Positions 5,059-11,208 of a DNA stretch of 15,442 nucleotides are shown one piece after another. Within the stretch, counting starts at the first letter, position 1; each line of letters starts with the position of its first letter. Source of the stretch: JBDSRX01 sp039929105 (GTDB lineage Bacteria > Patescibacteriota > Dojkabacteria > J137); contig JBDSRX010000078.1 of assembly GCA_039929105.1 (NCBI GenBank), positions 1 to 15,442 of the forward strand, in the 5' to 3' direction. The notes beneath the pieces are model-generated. The model was not told where the DNA came from and did no database searches. It worked only from the letters and a program-made list of their open reading frames with translations. A program made the position numbers and the translations under genes.

Positions 5059-5340
5059 ATGAATTTCGCATTGCAATTTGCAGGTATGGTCATCATGTAT
5101 CTTAGCTTCGCAGGGTTACCAGGTGGTATGATGAACATCCCCGGTCCCATTGGTGTGACTACTACTTTAATGATCATGAAAGGTGCCGAGGGTAAGAAGT
5201 TATTTTTCTCAATAGGGTTTGCAGTTGTAACAACTTTTCTTGTAGCACAAAACCTAATGTCTATGTGGATGAATCTAGACATTAGGCTAGCTGTATTTTT
5301 GATTGGCTTCGGCTTGTCAATATATGGGACGTGGAAATAA
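5059..5340 (+). CDS. Cassette 4 membrane protein (93 aa), unknown function
   Basis: A 93-residue protein with three hydrophobic segments: about 3-22, 47-66 and 74-90. A Gly/Pro/Met-rich part (GLPGGMMNIPGPIGV, about 19-33) lies between the first two and contains conserved-looking turns. ATG 5059 follows GGAAAGGA (5045-5052) by 6 nt. The protein is Met-rich and nearly without charge in the membrane segments. No known family is recognised. By eye it is richer in G+C than its flanking genes. It sits in the same leader frame as cassette 3, whose leader is about 90% identical over the inner hairpin, but the two ORFs share no recognisable sequence, so cargo appears to have been exchanged behind a shared leader. 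The opposite-strand frame at 5028-5345 is a shadow. Confidence 0.7.
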   Translation: MNFALQFAGMVIMYLSFAGLPGGMMNIPGPIGVTTTLMIMKGAEGKKLFFSIGFAVVTTFLVAQNLMSMWMNLDIRLAVFLIGFGLSIYGTWK

Positions 5341-5348
5341 TACACGTC

Positions 5349-5382
5349 GGGCTTTAGCTAATCTTCTTCACTGTTAAAGTCC
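5349..5382 (+). promoter_or_regulatory. 3' hairpin / long-range pairing element of cassette 4
   Basis: GGGCTTTAGC (5349-5358) / GTTAAAGTCC (5373-5382), ten pairs including two wobbles where cassette 3 has Watson-Crick pairs. CTTCTTCACTGTTAAAG (5363-5379) can alternatively pair with 4939-4956. Confidence 0.75.
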
Positions 5383-5403
5383 CATAAATTTTAAATAATA
5401 AAA

Positions 5404-5946
5404 ATGTTCAGTTTAGATACAAGTAGACCATTTTCTGAAGCCCAAAAATTAAATTGGACTCCCGAAAGTGGTGCAACGCCTTGGAAGAGAATTCATTTTG
5501 AGGATTCTTTGCAACAATATATATATCGAACAATTAACGAATCTCTAGGGCAAGAGGTGACAAAGACAGTTCAGAAAATGGAATTCGACGGAAATACTTA
5601 TTTAGAAGTCACAACTGATTATTACGGTTTTATTAACAAAACTATACCGAATCTAATCCCTTCTTTTGATGTTATGAGAAAGAATATTTCAATTGAATTA
5701 CAAGGAAAGGAAGAGAGTGAGGTAAAAACGATTCTAAATCAATTTGATACCTTAGTAGATTTAATAAACACATCTAAGAAATCACTCAACTTCAACGAGT
5801 ATTATTATCATATTCTAATTGAATTTTACGACTATTCAGCAAAACATCTAAAAGACTTCTCTTTTGAATTTCTTAGCAGTTTTATTGTTGCTGCGGAAAT
5901 AAAAAAGAAGATATTAGAAAGACTTGAGTCCCAAGACAAAAACTAA
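5404..5946 (+). CDS. Orphan protein orf180, member of a local three-gene family
   Basis: A 180-residue soluble-looking protein with no signal peptide, transmembrane helix or recognised domain. The N-terminal third includes TPWKRIHFEDSLQQYIY and a short strand-like part (FDGNTYLEVTTDYYGF); the C-terminal half is helical. The C-terminal pattern FDTLVDLI, then YYYHILIEFYDY, then SSFIVAAEIKKKILERL parallels orf162 (FDRIVSII...SLEIRKQLL) and, less closely, orf185. ATG 5404 has no Shine-Dalgarno and lies 24 nt after the 3' element of cassette 4, the same arrangement as orf185 after cassette 1. The slipin gene follows after 41 nt and could be read from the same transcript, although a possible -10 lies between. 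The role is unknown; linkage to a slipin suggests a membrane-associated partner, which is inference only. Confidence 0.8.
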   Translation: MFSLDTSRPFSEAQKLNWTPESGATPWKRIHFEDSLQQYIYRTINESLGQEVTKTVQKMEFDGNTYLEVTTDYYGFINKTIPNLIPSFDVMRKNISIELQGKEESEVKTILNQFDTLVDLINTSKKSLNFNEYYYHILIEFYDYSAKHLKDFSFEFLSSFIVAAEIKKKILERLESQDKN

Positions 5947-5955
5947 GTTCTGTAC

Positions 5956-5961
5956 TATAAT
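5956..5961 (+). promoter_or_regulatory. Possible -10 element for the slipin gene
   Basis: TATAAT 27-32 nt before ATG 5988, without the TGn extension. A +1 near 5968 would give a leader of about 20 nt. Confidence 0.5.
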
Positions 5962-5987
5962 CTGGGTATATTTATTAATCTCCATTT

Positions 5988-6773
5988 ATGTTTGAACTTC
6001 TATTTATTTGCGGAATTTTATTCGTAGGATTCTTTATTCTAATGACAATCTTTTCTGGGGTAAGAATAGTAAATCAATACCAAGTTGGTATAGTTTTAAG
6101 ATTAGGTAAAACTCAAAAAATTGTTGGTCCTGGTTTAACAATTATTATTCCTTATGTTGATAGATTAATCTTAATCGACACAAGAACAGTTACACTTCCA
6201 ATTCAATCACAAAAGATTATTACTAAAGACAATGTCTCTATTGATGTTGCTGGAGTTGCTTATTTTAGAATCGTAGATGCCTTAAAGTCTTACACTCAAA
6301 TTATTAATGCTAATTCTGCTGTAGACCAAATTGCCCAAACAACAGTAAGAGAAATTATCGGTAGATTTATACTTGATGATCTTTTAACAAAAACTGACGA
6401 GATTAATAACGAAGTTAGAACAATTCTAGACAAACATACAGAAACATGGGGAATCGAAGTTACTATCGTTCAATTAAAGGATATTGAACTTCCAGAATCT
6501 ATGAAGAGAGCAATGTCTAAAGAAGCAGAAGCAGAAAGAGAGAAGAGAGCTAAAATTATTGCTGCAGAAGGAGAATTCCAAGCATCAAAGCAATTAGCAG
6601 AAGCTGCTAAAGTTATGGCTGCTCAACCAATTACATTAGAACTAAGAACATTACAAACCTTAACAAATATTGCAGAAGAGAAAAATTCTACAATAATATT
6701 CCCAGCAAGATTTATGGACATTGCTGAAGTGCTAGGTGATCTAGGAAGTAAATTCTTACCAAAGAAAGACTAA
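5988..6773 (+). CDS. Slipin / stomatin-like SPFH-domain membrane protein
   Basis: A 261-residue SPFH-family protein. An N-terminal transmembrane helix (about 3-24) is followed by the SPFH core (about 25-185), recognised by NQYQVGIVLRLGK, GPGLTIIIPYVDRL, a conserved ITKDNVSIDVAGVAYFRI stretch, AQTTVREIIG and WGIEVTIVQLKDIELPESMKRAM. A charged helical region (AEAEREKRAKIIAAEGE, about 180-200) then forms the usual coiled coil. SPFH proteins oligomerise on the inner face of the membrane and organise membrane domains or proteases. Bacterial slipins are often paired with an NfeD-family protein or protease; none is visible here, and instead the gene overlaps orf162 by one base (TAATG). Length and motif order are normal for slipins. 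ATG 5988 is the first in-frame start and gives the intact helix. HflC/HflK is less likely given the slipin-like VGIVLRLGK and lack of a partner. Confidence 0.92.
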   Translation: MFELLFICGILFVGFFILMTIFSGVRIVNQYQVGIVLRLGKTQKIVGPGLTIIIPYVDRLILIDTRTVTLPIQSQKIITKDNVSIDVAGVAYFRIVDALKSYTQIINANSAVDQIAQTTVREIIGRFILDDLLTKTDEINNEVRTILDKHTETWGIEVTIVQLKDIELPESMKRAMSKEAEAEREKRAKIIAAEGEFQASKQLAEAAKVMAAQPITLELRTLQTLTNIAEEKNSTIIFPARFMDIAEVLGDLGSKFLPKKD

Positions 6774-7261
6774 TGCAGCATGTTCTTGAAATTCCAAAAT
6801 ATTCTTTTAGTCTAGACACTAGGGTTAACCCAATAAATTTAGATCTAAGTACAATTGAGACAGTTGCGAAGCTCAAGAAAGAAGCAGAAGTTTTAGTAAA
6901 TACAATTGAGTATTCTCCTAGGCAAATTGAAACTTTCTTAATGTCTTTTGAATTTTTTCTAATTGACGCAGGAATAGTTTCTAAGTTTGGCTTAAAGATA
7001 CTTTCAAGACAATTACGAATAATGTTTCAGAGCAAGTCTACTTTAAGAGAGGAGGAGAAGACTTTCATGCTGCATATGTTTGATAGAATCGTTTCTATAA
7101 TAATGTCTTGCGACGAATCTAGACTTATTTCTGAAAGCGTTTACGAAGGAGTTTATAAACTTTCAGAAGAGTTTGAAGAAACAGGAGTCGGGTTCCCTTT
7201 TTCTATATTAGTTAAGTCACTAGAAATTAGAAAGCAACTCCTTATAAAAATTGGGAAGTAA
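6773..7261 (+). CDS. Orphan protein orf162, translationally coupled to the slipin gene
   Basis: A 162-residue helical soluble-looking protein without a recognised domain. Its ATG overlaps the slipin stop by one base (TAATG), so translation is probably coupled and the two products are likely needed together. The C-terminal half (MFDRIVSIIMSC, then VYEGVYKLSEEFEE, then PFSILVKSLEIRKQLLIKI) follows the same hydrophobic pattern as orf180 and orf185, so I group the three as distant paralogues. It contains a single cysteine near residue 112 and no metal or nucleotide motif. A strong bidirectional terminator begins at the stop codon, closing this transcription unit. It might be a cytoplasmic partner of the slipin oligomer, replacing the NfeD-type partner of other organisms; that is inference from position only. 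Confidence 0.82.
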   Translation: MQHVLEIPKYSFSLDTRVNPINLDLSTIETVAKLKKEAEVLVNTIEYSPRQIETFLMSFEFFLIDAGIVSKFGLKILSRQLRIMFQSKSTLREEEKTFMLHMFDRIVSIIMSCDESRLISESVYEGVYKLSEEFEETGVGFPFSILVKSLEIRKQLLIKIGK

Positions 7262-7288
7262 AAAAAGACTCCAAAAGGAGTCTTTTTT
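7261..7288. terminator. Bidirectional terminator between orf162 and typA
   Basis: AAAAAAGACTCC pairs with GGAGTCTTTTTT around an AAAA loop, giving a T run on both strands. It serves the convergent genes orf162 (+) and typA (-). Confidence 0.93.
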
Positions 7289-7305
7289 ATCTTATTGTGA
7301 GATTA

Positions 7306-9195
7306 TTATTGTCCCATTGATTTTTTAGCAATGTCTGTTAAGTTTGTTCTCTTACTCCAAGATCTTTCGTTCTTAGTTAAGTAAAGCTTTCTTAATCTTA
7401 AGCTCTTTGGTGTAACTTCTAATAATTCATCATCTCTCATAAATACAAGAGCGAATTCTAAAGTTAAAGCTTTAATAGACTTTAATGTTGTTTGCGTAAT
7501 TTCATCGTGCTTCATTCTAACAGCAGATTTCTGTCTTTCCTTTACAGGGTTAACGTCTAAGTCTGCATCAAATTTATTCATTCCGATAATCATTCCTTGG
7601 TAAACTGGTGTTCCTGGTTCTGTAAATAATTCACCTCTTTCTTGGATAGTATTTAATGAGTAACCCATTGCAACTCCAGGATCAGTAGAAACTAGTACTC
7701 CTCTTCTATAAATTTCATCTTGATGTGTATAAGGAACATTATCAATTATGAAGTTATTCATAACTAAGTTTCCTTTTGTAGCTGTCAAAAGAATATTTCT
7801 TAATCCTAAAAGATTTCTTGTTAAGATTTTATATGTAAATCTAGCTTGTCCATTTTCTAGTTTAAGATCTTGCATTTCACCTCTTCTTTCAGCTAGTGCA
7901 GATGTTACAGTTCCTTGATATTCTGTTGGGACGTCAATAACAACTTCTTCAAGAGGTTCAAATTTTTTTCCATCAACTTCTTTTAATAAAACTTCTGGTC
8001 TTCTAATTTGGAATTCGAAACCTTCTCTTCTTAATGTTTCAATTAAAATAGAGAGTTGTAATTCTCCTCTTCCAGAAACATAATATGCTCCTCCATCTCC
8101 TTTAGTAATCTTTAAAGAAATATTAATTTCTGCTTCTTTATCTAATCTTTGTTGTAACTGTTTAGCTGTAACAAACTTTCCTTCTTTTCCAACAAGCGGA
8201 GAAGTGTTTGCTTCAAATTTAATTCTAACTGTTGGATCTGAGATTTTAATCTTTGGCAATGCTTCTACATGAGAAGAAATACATAGTGTTCCACCAATCG
8301 CTACAGATTCAATACCTAAAATTGCACAAATATCTCCTGCAATAACACTTTCAACTGGTACAAATTCTAATCCGGATCTAACATAAAGATTTTTAATCTT
8401 TCCAGATTCTTTTTTTGGACTATCTTCGTCTCCACTAATTATTGTAATACTGTCTCCAACTTTAGCTCTTCCTCTGTTAACTCTTCCAATAAGCATTCTG
8501 CCTTGGTAAGAATCGTATTCAAGAGTACAAATTTGCATTTGTAAGTCTCCATTAACATCACCTATAGGTGCTGGAATATACTCAACAATAGCTTCTAATA
8601 GAGGAGTAATATCTCCTTCTACATCAGAATAATCTCCGTTAGCTCCTTTTTGAGGAAGTTGTTTCCAAGCTTTTCCTTCTCTTCCTACTGCGTAGAAAAC
8701 AGGGAAATCTAATTGAGCTTCGTCTGTTGCAAGTGTTAAGAATAAGTCAGATGCTTCGTTTAAAGCCTTTTCTGGTGTAGCAAATGCTTTATCAATTTTG
8801 TTAATCACTAGAATAGGTCTTAAACCCATCTCTAAAGCTTTTCTCAAAACAAATTTAGTTTGAGGCATAACTCCTTCTTGTGCATCGATTATTAATAAAC
8901 AACCGTTTGCCATATTAAGAGTTCTTTCAACTTCTCCTCCAAAATCTGCGTGTCCTGGTGTATCTACAATGTTTATTTTGTAATCGTTGTAAGTAACAGC
9001 AATATTTTTAGCTTTAATTGTAATTCCTTTTTCTTTTTCTAGATCTCCTGTATCTAAAATCATTTCTTGGCTCATTTCGTCCTGGTTATCTCTAAACAAA
9101 TGACTTTGTTTTAAAAATGCGTCAACTAAAGTAGTTTTACCGTGGTCAACGTGGGCGATAATAGCGATGTTTCTTATTTTTGATTGATCTTCCAT
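7306..9195 (-). CDS. typA: Ribosome-associated translational GTPase TypA/BipA
   Basis: A 629-residue translational GTPase of the EF-G/LepA superfamily that binds the ribosome and helps in assembly and stress adaptation. Motifs in order: G1 AHVDHGKTT (residues about 13-21), G3 DTPGHADFG (about 77-85), G4 NKID (about 131-134). Then come domain II, an EF-G domain III-like part with GGAYYVSGRGELQLSILIETLRREGFE, and the TypA-specific C-terminal domain (RGVLVSTDPGVAMGYSLNTIQERGELF...GMIIGMN, ending RSWSKRTNLTDIAKKSMGQ). It is slightly longer than the usual 600-615 residues. The absence of an EF-G domain IV, and GELQLSILIE and GMIIG, separate it from EF-G and LepA. The start at 9195 fits the conserved MEDQSKIRNIAIIAHVDHGKTT opening; there is no Shine-Dalgarno, but an extended -10 lies 22 nt upstream. 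Confidence 0.97.
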   Translation of the reverse strand: MEDQSKIRNIAIIAHVDHGKTTLVDAFLKQSHLFRDNQDEMSQEMILDTGDLEKEKGITIKAKNIAVTYNDYKINIVDTPGHADFGGEVERTLNMANGCLLIIDAQEGVMPQTKFVLRKALEMGLRPILVINKIDKAFATPEKALNEASDLFLTLATDEAQLDFPVFYAVGREGKAWKQLPQKGANGDYSDVEGDITPLLEAIVEYIPAPIGDVNGDLQMQICTLEYDSYQGRMLIGRVNRGRAKVGDSITIISGDEDSPKKESGKIKNLYVRSGLEFVPVESVIAGDICAILGIESVAIGGTLCISSHVEALPKIKISDPTVRIKFEANTSPLVGKEGKFVTAKQLQQRLDKEAEINISLKITKGDGGAYYVSGRGELQLSILIETLRREGFEFQIRRPEVLLKEVDGKKFEPLEEVVIDVPTEYQGTVTSALAERRGEMQDLKLENGQARFTYKILTRNLLGLRNILLTATKGNLVMNNFIIDNVPYTHQDEIYRRGVLVSTDPGVAMGYSLNTIQERGELFTEPGTPVYQGMIIGMNKFDADLDVNPVKERQKSAVRMKHDEITQTTLKSIKALTLEFALVFMRDDELLEVTPKSLRLRKLYLTKNERSWSKRTNLTDIAKKSMGQ

Positions 9196-9216
9196 ATATT
9201 TGTTTAAAAGCTTTGA

Positions 9217-9227
9217 ATTATACCATA
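9217..9227 (-). promoter_or_regulatory. Extended -10 promoter of typA
   Basis: On the minus strand this reads TATGGTATAAT, identical to the cassette 1 promoter. It gives a predicted 5' leader of roughly 15 nt. It shows that TATGNTATAAT is the ordinary promoter style of this genome. Confidence 0.8.
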
Positions 9228-9232
9228 AATAC

Positions 9233-9330
9233 TAGCTAAAAGCCTACAGCTTACAGCTAGAAAGAATGTATGAAATATTAAACTACAGGATAAATTCTTT
9301 AGCTATAAGCTACCATCTGTAAGCTAAAAA
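9233..9330. repeat. Imperfect AGCTTACAG/CTGTAAGCT inverted repeats
   Basis: The divergent intergenic region contains AGCTTACAGCT (left, near 9248-9258) and CTGTAAGCT (right, near 9317-9325) with other AGCTA/TAGCT fragments, giving an imperfect palindrome. It may be a degenerate dispersed repeat. No gene is seen in it. Confidence 0.4.
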
Positions 9331-9352
9331 CTTTTTCTGTTAAACTGTATTG

Positions 9353-10129
9353 ATGGAACAAAAACAAATAATAATAAAAAATGTACTTCTTAACTATTAT
9401 GCAGTGGAATCCACTACAGAGAGTTCTAAAGTACTTGTATTTCTTCATGGGTGGAGATCTAATTCTACTGTTTGGTTCAACTTAATTAAAGATTTATCAC
9501 AACGAGGTTACAATTGTATTGCATTAGATTTACCTGGTTTCGGAAGGTCTCAAACACCACAAGTAGTATACGATACCAATAAATATGCTGACGTTGTCGA
9601 AGAGTTTTTAACAAAACTACATATTGAAGACGCAATATTCATTGGTCATTCTTATGGTGGAAGAGTTTTAATAAATCTAGGAGTACGAAATAAATTAATG
9701 GCTAAAAAGATAATATTAGTAGATGCTTCGGGTATTGGTATGAATGAAAACGGAGTAAATTTAATGAAAGTTGCTTCAAAATTAGTAAAACCAATATTTA
9801 AAATCCCTGCACTACAAGGACTTAGAAAAAAGATTTACGAAAAAATAGGAGGAGAGGATTACATTGCAGCCGAAGATTCTCCATATTTTAAAATGACTTA
9901 TCAAAATATAATTAAAGACCAATACAATGGTCAGATTAGGAATATAACTATCCCTACTTATTTAATTTGGGGAGAAAATGATAACGATACACCCGTAGAA
10001 ATGGCAGCTACAATGGAAGAATTAATACCAGGAAGTAAGCTAGAATTTATTATGAATGCAGGTCATTTTCCATTTGTAGATAATCCAATTGAATTTGAAA
10101 AAGTTCTCTTAGATTTCTTAGAAGAATAA
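9353..10129 (+). CDS. Alpha/beta-hydrolase fold protein
   Basis: A 258-residue serine hydrolase of the alpha/beta-hydrolase (esterase/lipase/haloperoxidase-like) superfamily. Seen: the oxyanion-hole motif LHGW (31-34), the LDLPGFGRS loop (59-66), the nucleophile elbow GHSYGG with Ser100, an acid in WGENDNDTP (Asp210 most likely), and the base His238 in NAGHFPFVDNP. A cap region (about 125-190) contains KPIFKIPALQGLRKKIYEK. There is no signal peptide, so it is cytoplasmic. The substrate cannot be told from the sequence. The ATG at 9353 is preferred over the TTG one codon earlier. A possible extended -10 (TGTTAAACT, 9338-9346) would place +1 at about the start codon, so the mRNA may be leaderless. 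It stands alone: typA is divergent and the next gene starts 72 nt after its stop. Confidence 0.93.
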   Translation: MEQKQIIIKNVLLNYYAVESTTESSKVLVFLHGWRSNSTVWFNLIKDLSQRGYNCIALDLPGFGRSQTPQVVYDTNKYADVVEEFLTKLHIEDAIFIGHSYGGRVLINLGVRNKLMAKKIILVDASGIGMNENGVNLMKVASKLVKPIFKIPALQGLRKKIYEKIGGEDYIAAEDSPYFKMTYQNIIKDQYNGQIRNITIPTYLIWGENDNDTPVEMAATMEELIPGSKLEFIMNAGHFPFVDNPIEFEKVLLDFLEE

Positions 10130-10143
10130 CAGCCCGCTGTTAT
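10126..10143. repeat. Palindrome at the hydrolase stop codon
   Basis: ATAACAGC (10126-10133) / GCTGTTAT (10136-10143), a perfect palindrome overlapping the stop. No T run follows, so it is at best a weak terminator or an mRNA-end stabiliser. Confidence 0.5.
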
Positions 10144-10201
10144 AAGAATAATAGTACACTGATAGTAAATATTAAATGCACTTAATTTTTAACTATTTTT
10201 A

Positions 10202-10987
10202 ATGGAAGCGTCAACCCAGCCTCACTTAGCTGCACCCACACCAGCATCTCAAATCCCACCGATTTCAAATTTACCACTATTAGAACCAACAAATGCTACA
10301 GAAGGTAAAAAAAGAAATATGCCTTTAATTATTTCTTTAGTTTTATTCTTTTTTATTATTGCAGTTTTAGTAATACTACTTTTAATACAAAGTAATAGTT
10401 CTAACAATTTTGTAAATAACACAGTGGTTTCTCAACCAGTAACTGAAACAACCACAACACCGGAAACATCTGGTGCAAATAGTGACAGTACAGTTACTCA
10501 AACCAATACAGATGAGAATACTTTTGAATCCAGGCTCTTTTACTTAGGTTTCGATTATCCAAAGCCTCTGGATCAAGATGAAACTACTAGAATTACGTAT
10601 CCAGATGGAACAACATGGTGTTTTAGTGAAAGTGCCCAAAGTTTTTCAGATTTTTCAAATATAAATTTGGGTATACAAAAAGGCACAGGCGATTGTGAAT
10701 CAATAGGACCTTTACCTTCAGGTGAGTCTTTTACTTTAACTAGTAAGGACAATAAAGTATTTAATTTTGTTATTTTAGACGATGTAAGTGCAGGTTTTTA
10801 TGCAGTTGGTGAATACATATCCCCAGCACCTTCAGACTACAGAATAAGAATTTCAATTGGAGAGAATAGCCTGGATAAATCTAAATTACAAGCGCAGAAA
10901 GTTATTTCATCACTCATTTTTGATACAACAAGGATGAGAACAGAATTAACAGACAAAATATTAACATCTAGCAACGTACAGCCTTAA
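10202..10987 (+). CDS. Single-pass membrane protein with Pro-rich N-terminus, paralogue of the 11209 gene
   Basis: A 261-residue protein. Residues 1-38 are Pro/Ala-rich and probably cytoplasmic (PHLAAPTPASQIPPI), followed by basic KKRN and one transmembrane helix (about 41-63, very rich in Ile/Leu/Val/Phe). A Thr/Asn-rich linker (about 67-110) leads to an outer domain (about 110-261) with two cysteines (in WCFSES and GDCES), FDYPKP, and a C-terminal helix QAQKVISSLIFD. The same plan and similar phrases (short-side-chain linker, Y-x-ISFNYP against YLGFDYP, a GxCxS element, I..DILSTM near the end) occur in the next large gene, so the two are tandem paralogues. ATG 10202 has no Shine-Dalgarno. 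Function unknown; it resembles the anchored exported domains common in CPR genomes. An unrelated single-pass lipoprotein-like origin is less likely because there is no lipobox. Confidence 0.82.
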   Translation: MEASTQPHLAAPTPASQIPPISNLPLLEPTNATEGKKRNMPLIISLVLFFFIIAVLVILLLIQSNSSNNFVNNTVVSQPVTETTTTPETSGANSDSTVTQTNTDENTFESRLFYLGFDYPKPLDQDETTRITYPDGTTWCFSESAQSFSDFSNINLGIQKGTGDCESIGPLPSGESFTLTSKDNKVFNFVILDDVSAGFYAVGEYISPAPSDYRIRISIGENSLDKSKLQAQKVISSLIFDTTRMRTELTDKILTSSNVQP

Positions 10988-11013
10988 TGAATTTTCTGTA
11001 CACCTACAAGCAC

Positions 11014-11019
11014 TATAAT
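11014..11019 (+). promoter_or_regulatory. Possible -10 element before a 31-codon ORF
   Basis: TATAAT, 26-31 nt upstream of ATG 11045, without TGn. It may drive the small ORF or the following gene. Confidence 0.4.
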
Positions 11020-11044
11020 ATAACTAATTTATTATATTATTGAG

Positions 11045-11140
11045 ATGTTTGAACAATTACCTTTAGATATTGGATATCCAAATATTGGAATATCACAAAG
11101 AGTAATGAGTTTTCTAAAGACTATAATCAATAGAATTTAA
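11045..11140 (+). CDS. Possible 31-residue peptide
   Basis: ATG 11045 to TAA 11140 encodes a 31-residue peptide starting MFEQLPLDIGYPNIG and ending in an amphipathic basic helix (RVMSFLKTIINRI). A -10-like TATAAT lies upstream and a terminator (11151-11187) 10 nt downstream, so the unit would be a complete tiny transcript. There is no Shine-Dalgarno, but that is normal here. A vaguely similar stretch before the second copy of the terminator (near 12350-12380) has no start codon. It could equally be an untranslated small RNA or spacer. Confidence 0.35.
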   Translation: MFEQLPLDIGYPNIGISQRVMSFLKTIINRI

Positions 11141-11150
11141 ACTCTTTTTT

Positions 11151-11187
11151 AAAAGCTGGCAGAAATGTCAGTTTTTTTGTAGACTAA
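11151..11187 (+). terminator. Terminator, copy A of a duplicated 37-nt element
   Basis: CTGGCA-GAAA-TGTCAG followed by seven Ts, extended by AAAA/TTTT pairing. The 37 nt match 12423-12459 at 34 positions. Confidence 0.8.
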
Positions 11188-11208
11188 TAAGTATATTAAT
11201 AAAGAAAA

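Noticed and set aside
5028..5345. Minus-strand 105-codon frame opposite the cassette 4 ORF
   Set aside because: No SD or promoter on that strand; the plus-strand ORF has both and cassette placement.
2899..5382. Integron cassette array with attC sites
   Set aside because: Each unit has its own promoter, the inverted repeats flank the transcript rather than forming attC-like sites between ORFs, and no integrase is in the window.
2899..5382. CRISPR array
   Set aside because: Repeats are hundreds of bases apart, enclose ORFs and diverge in sequence; there are no regular spacers and no cas genes.
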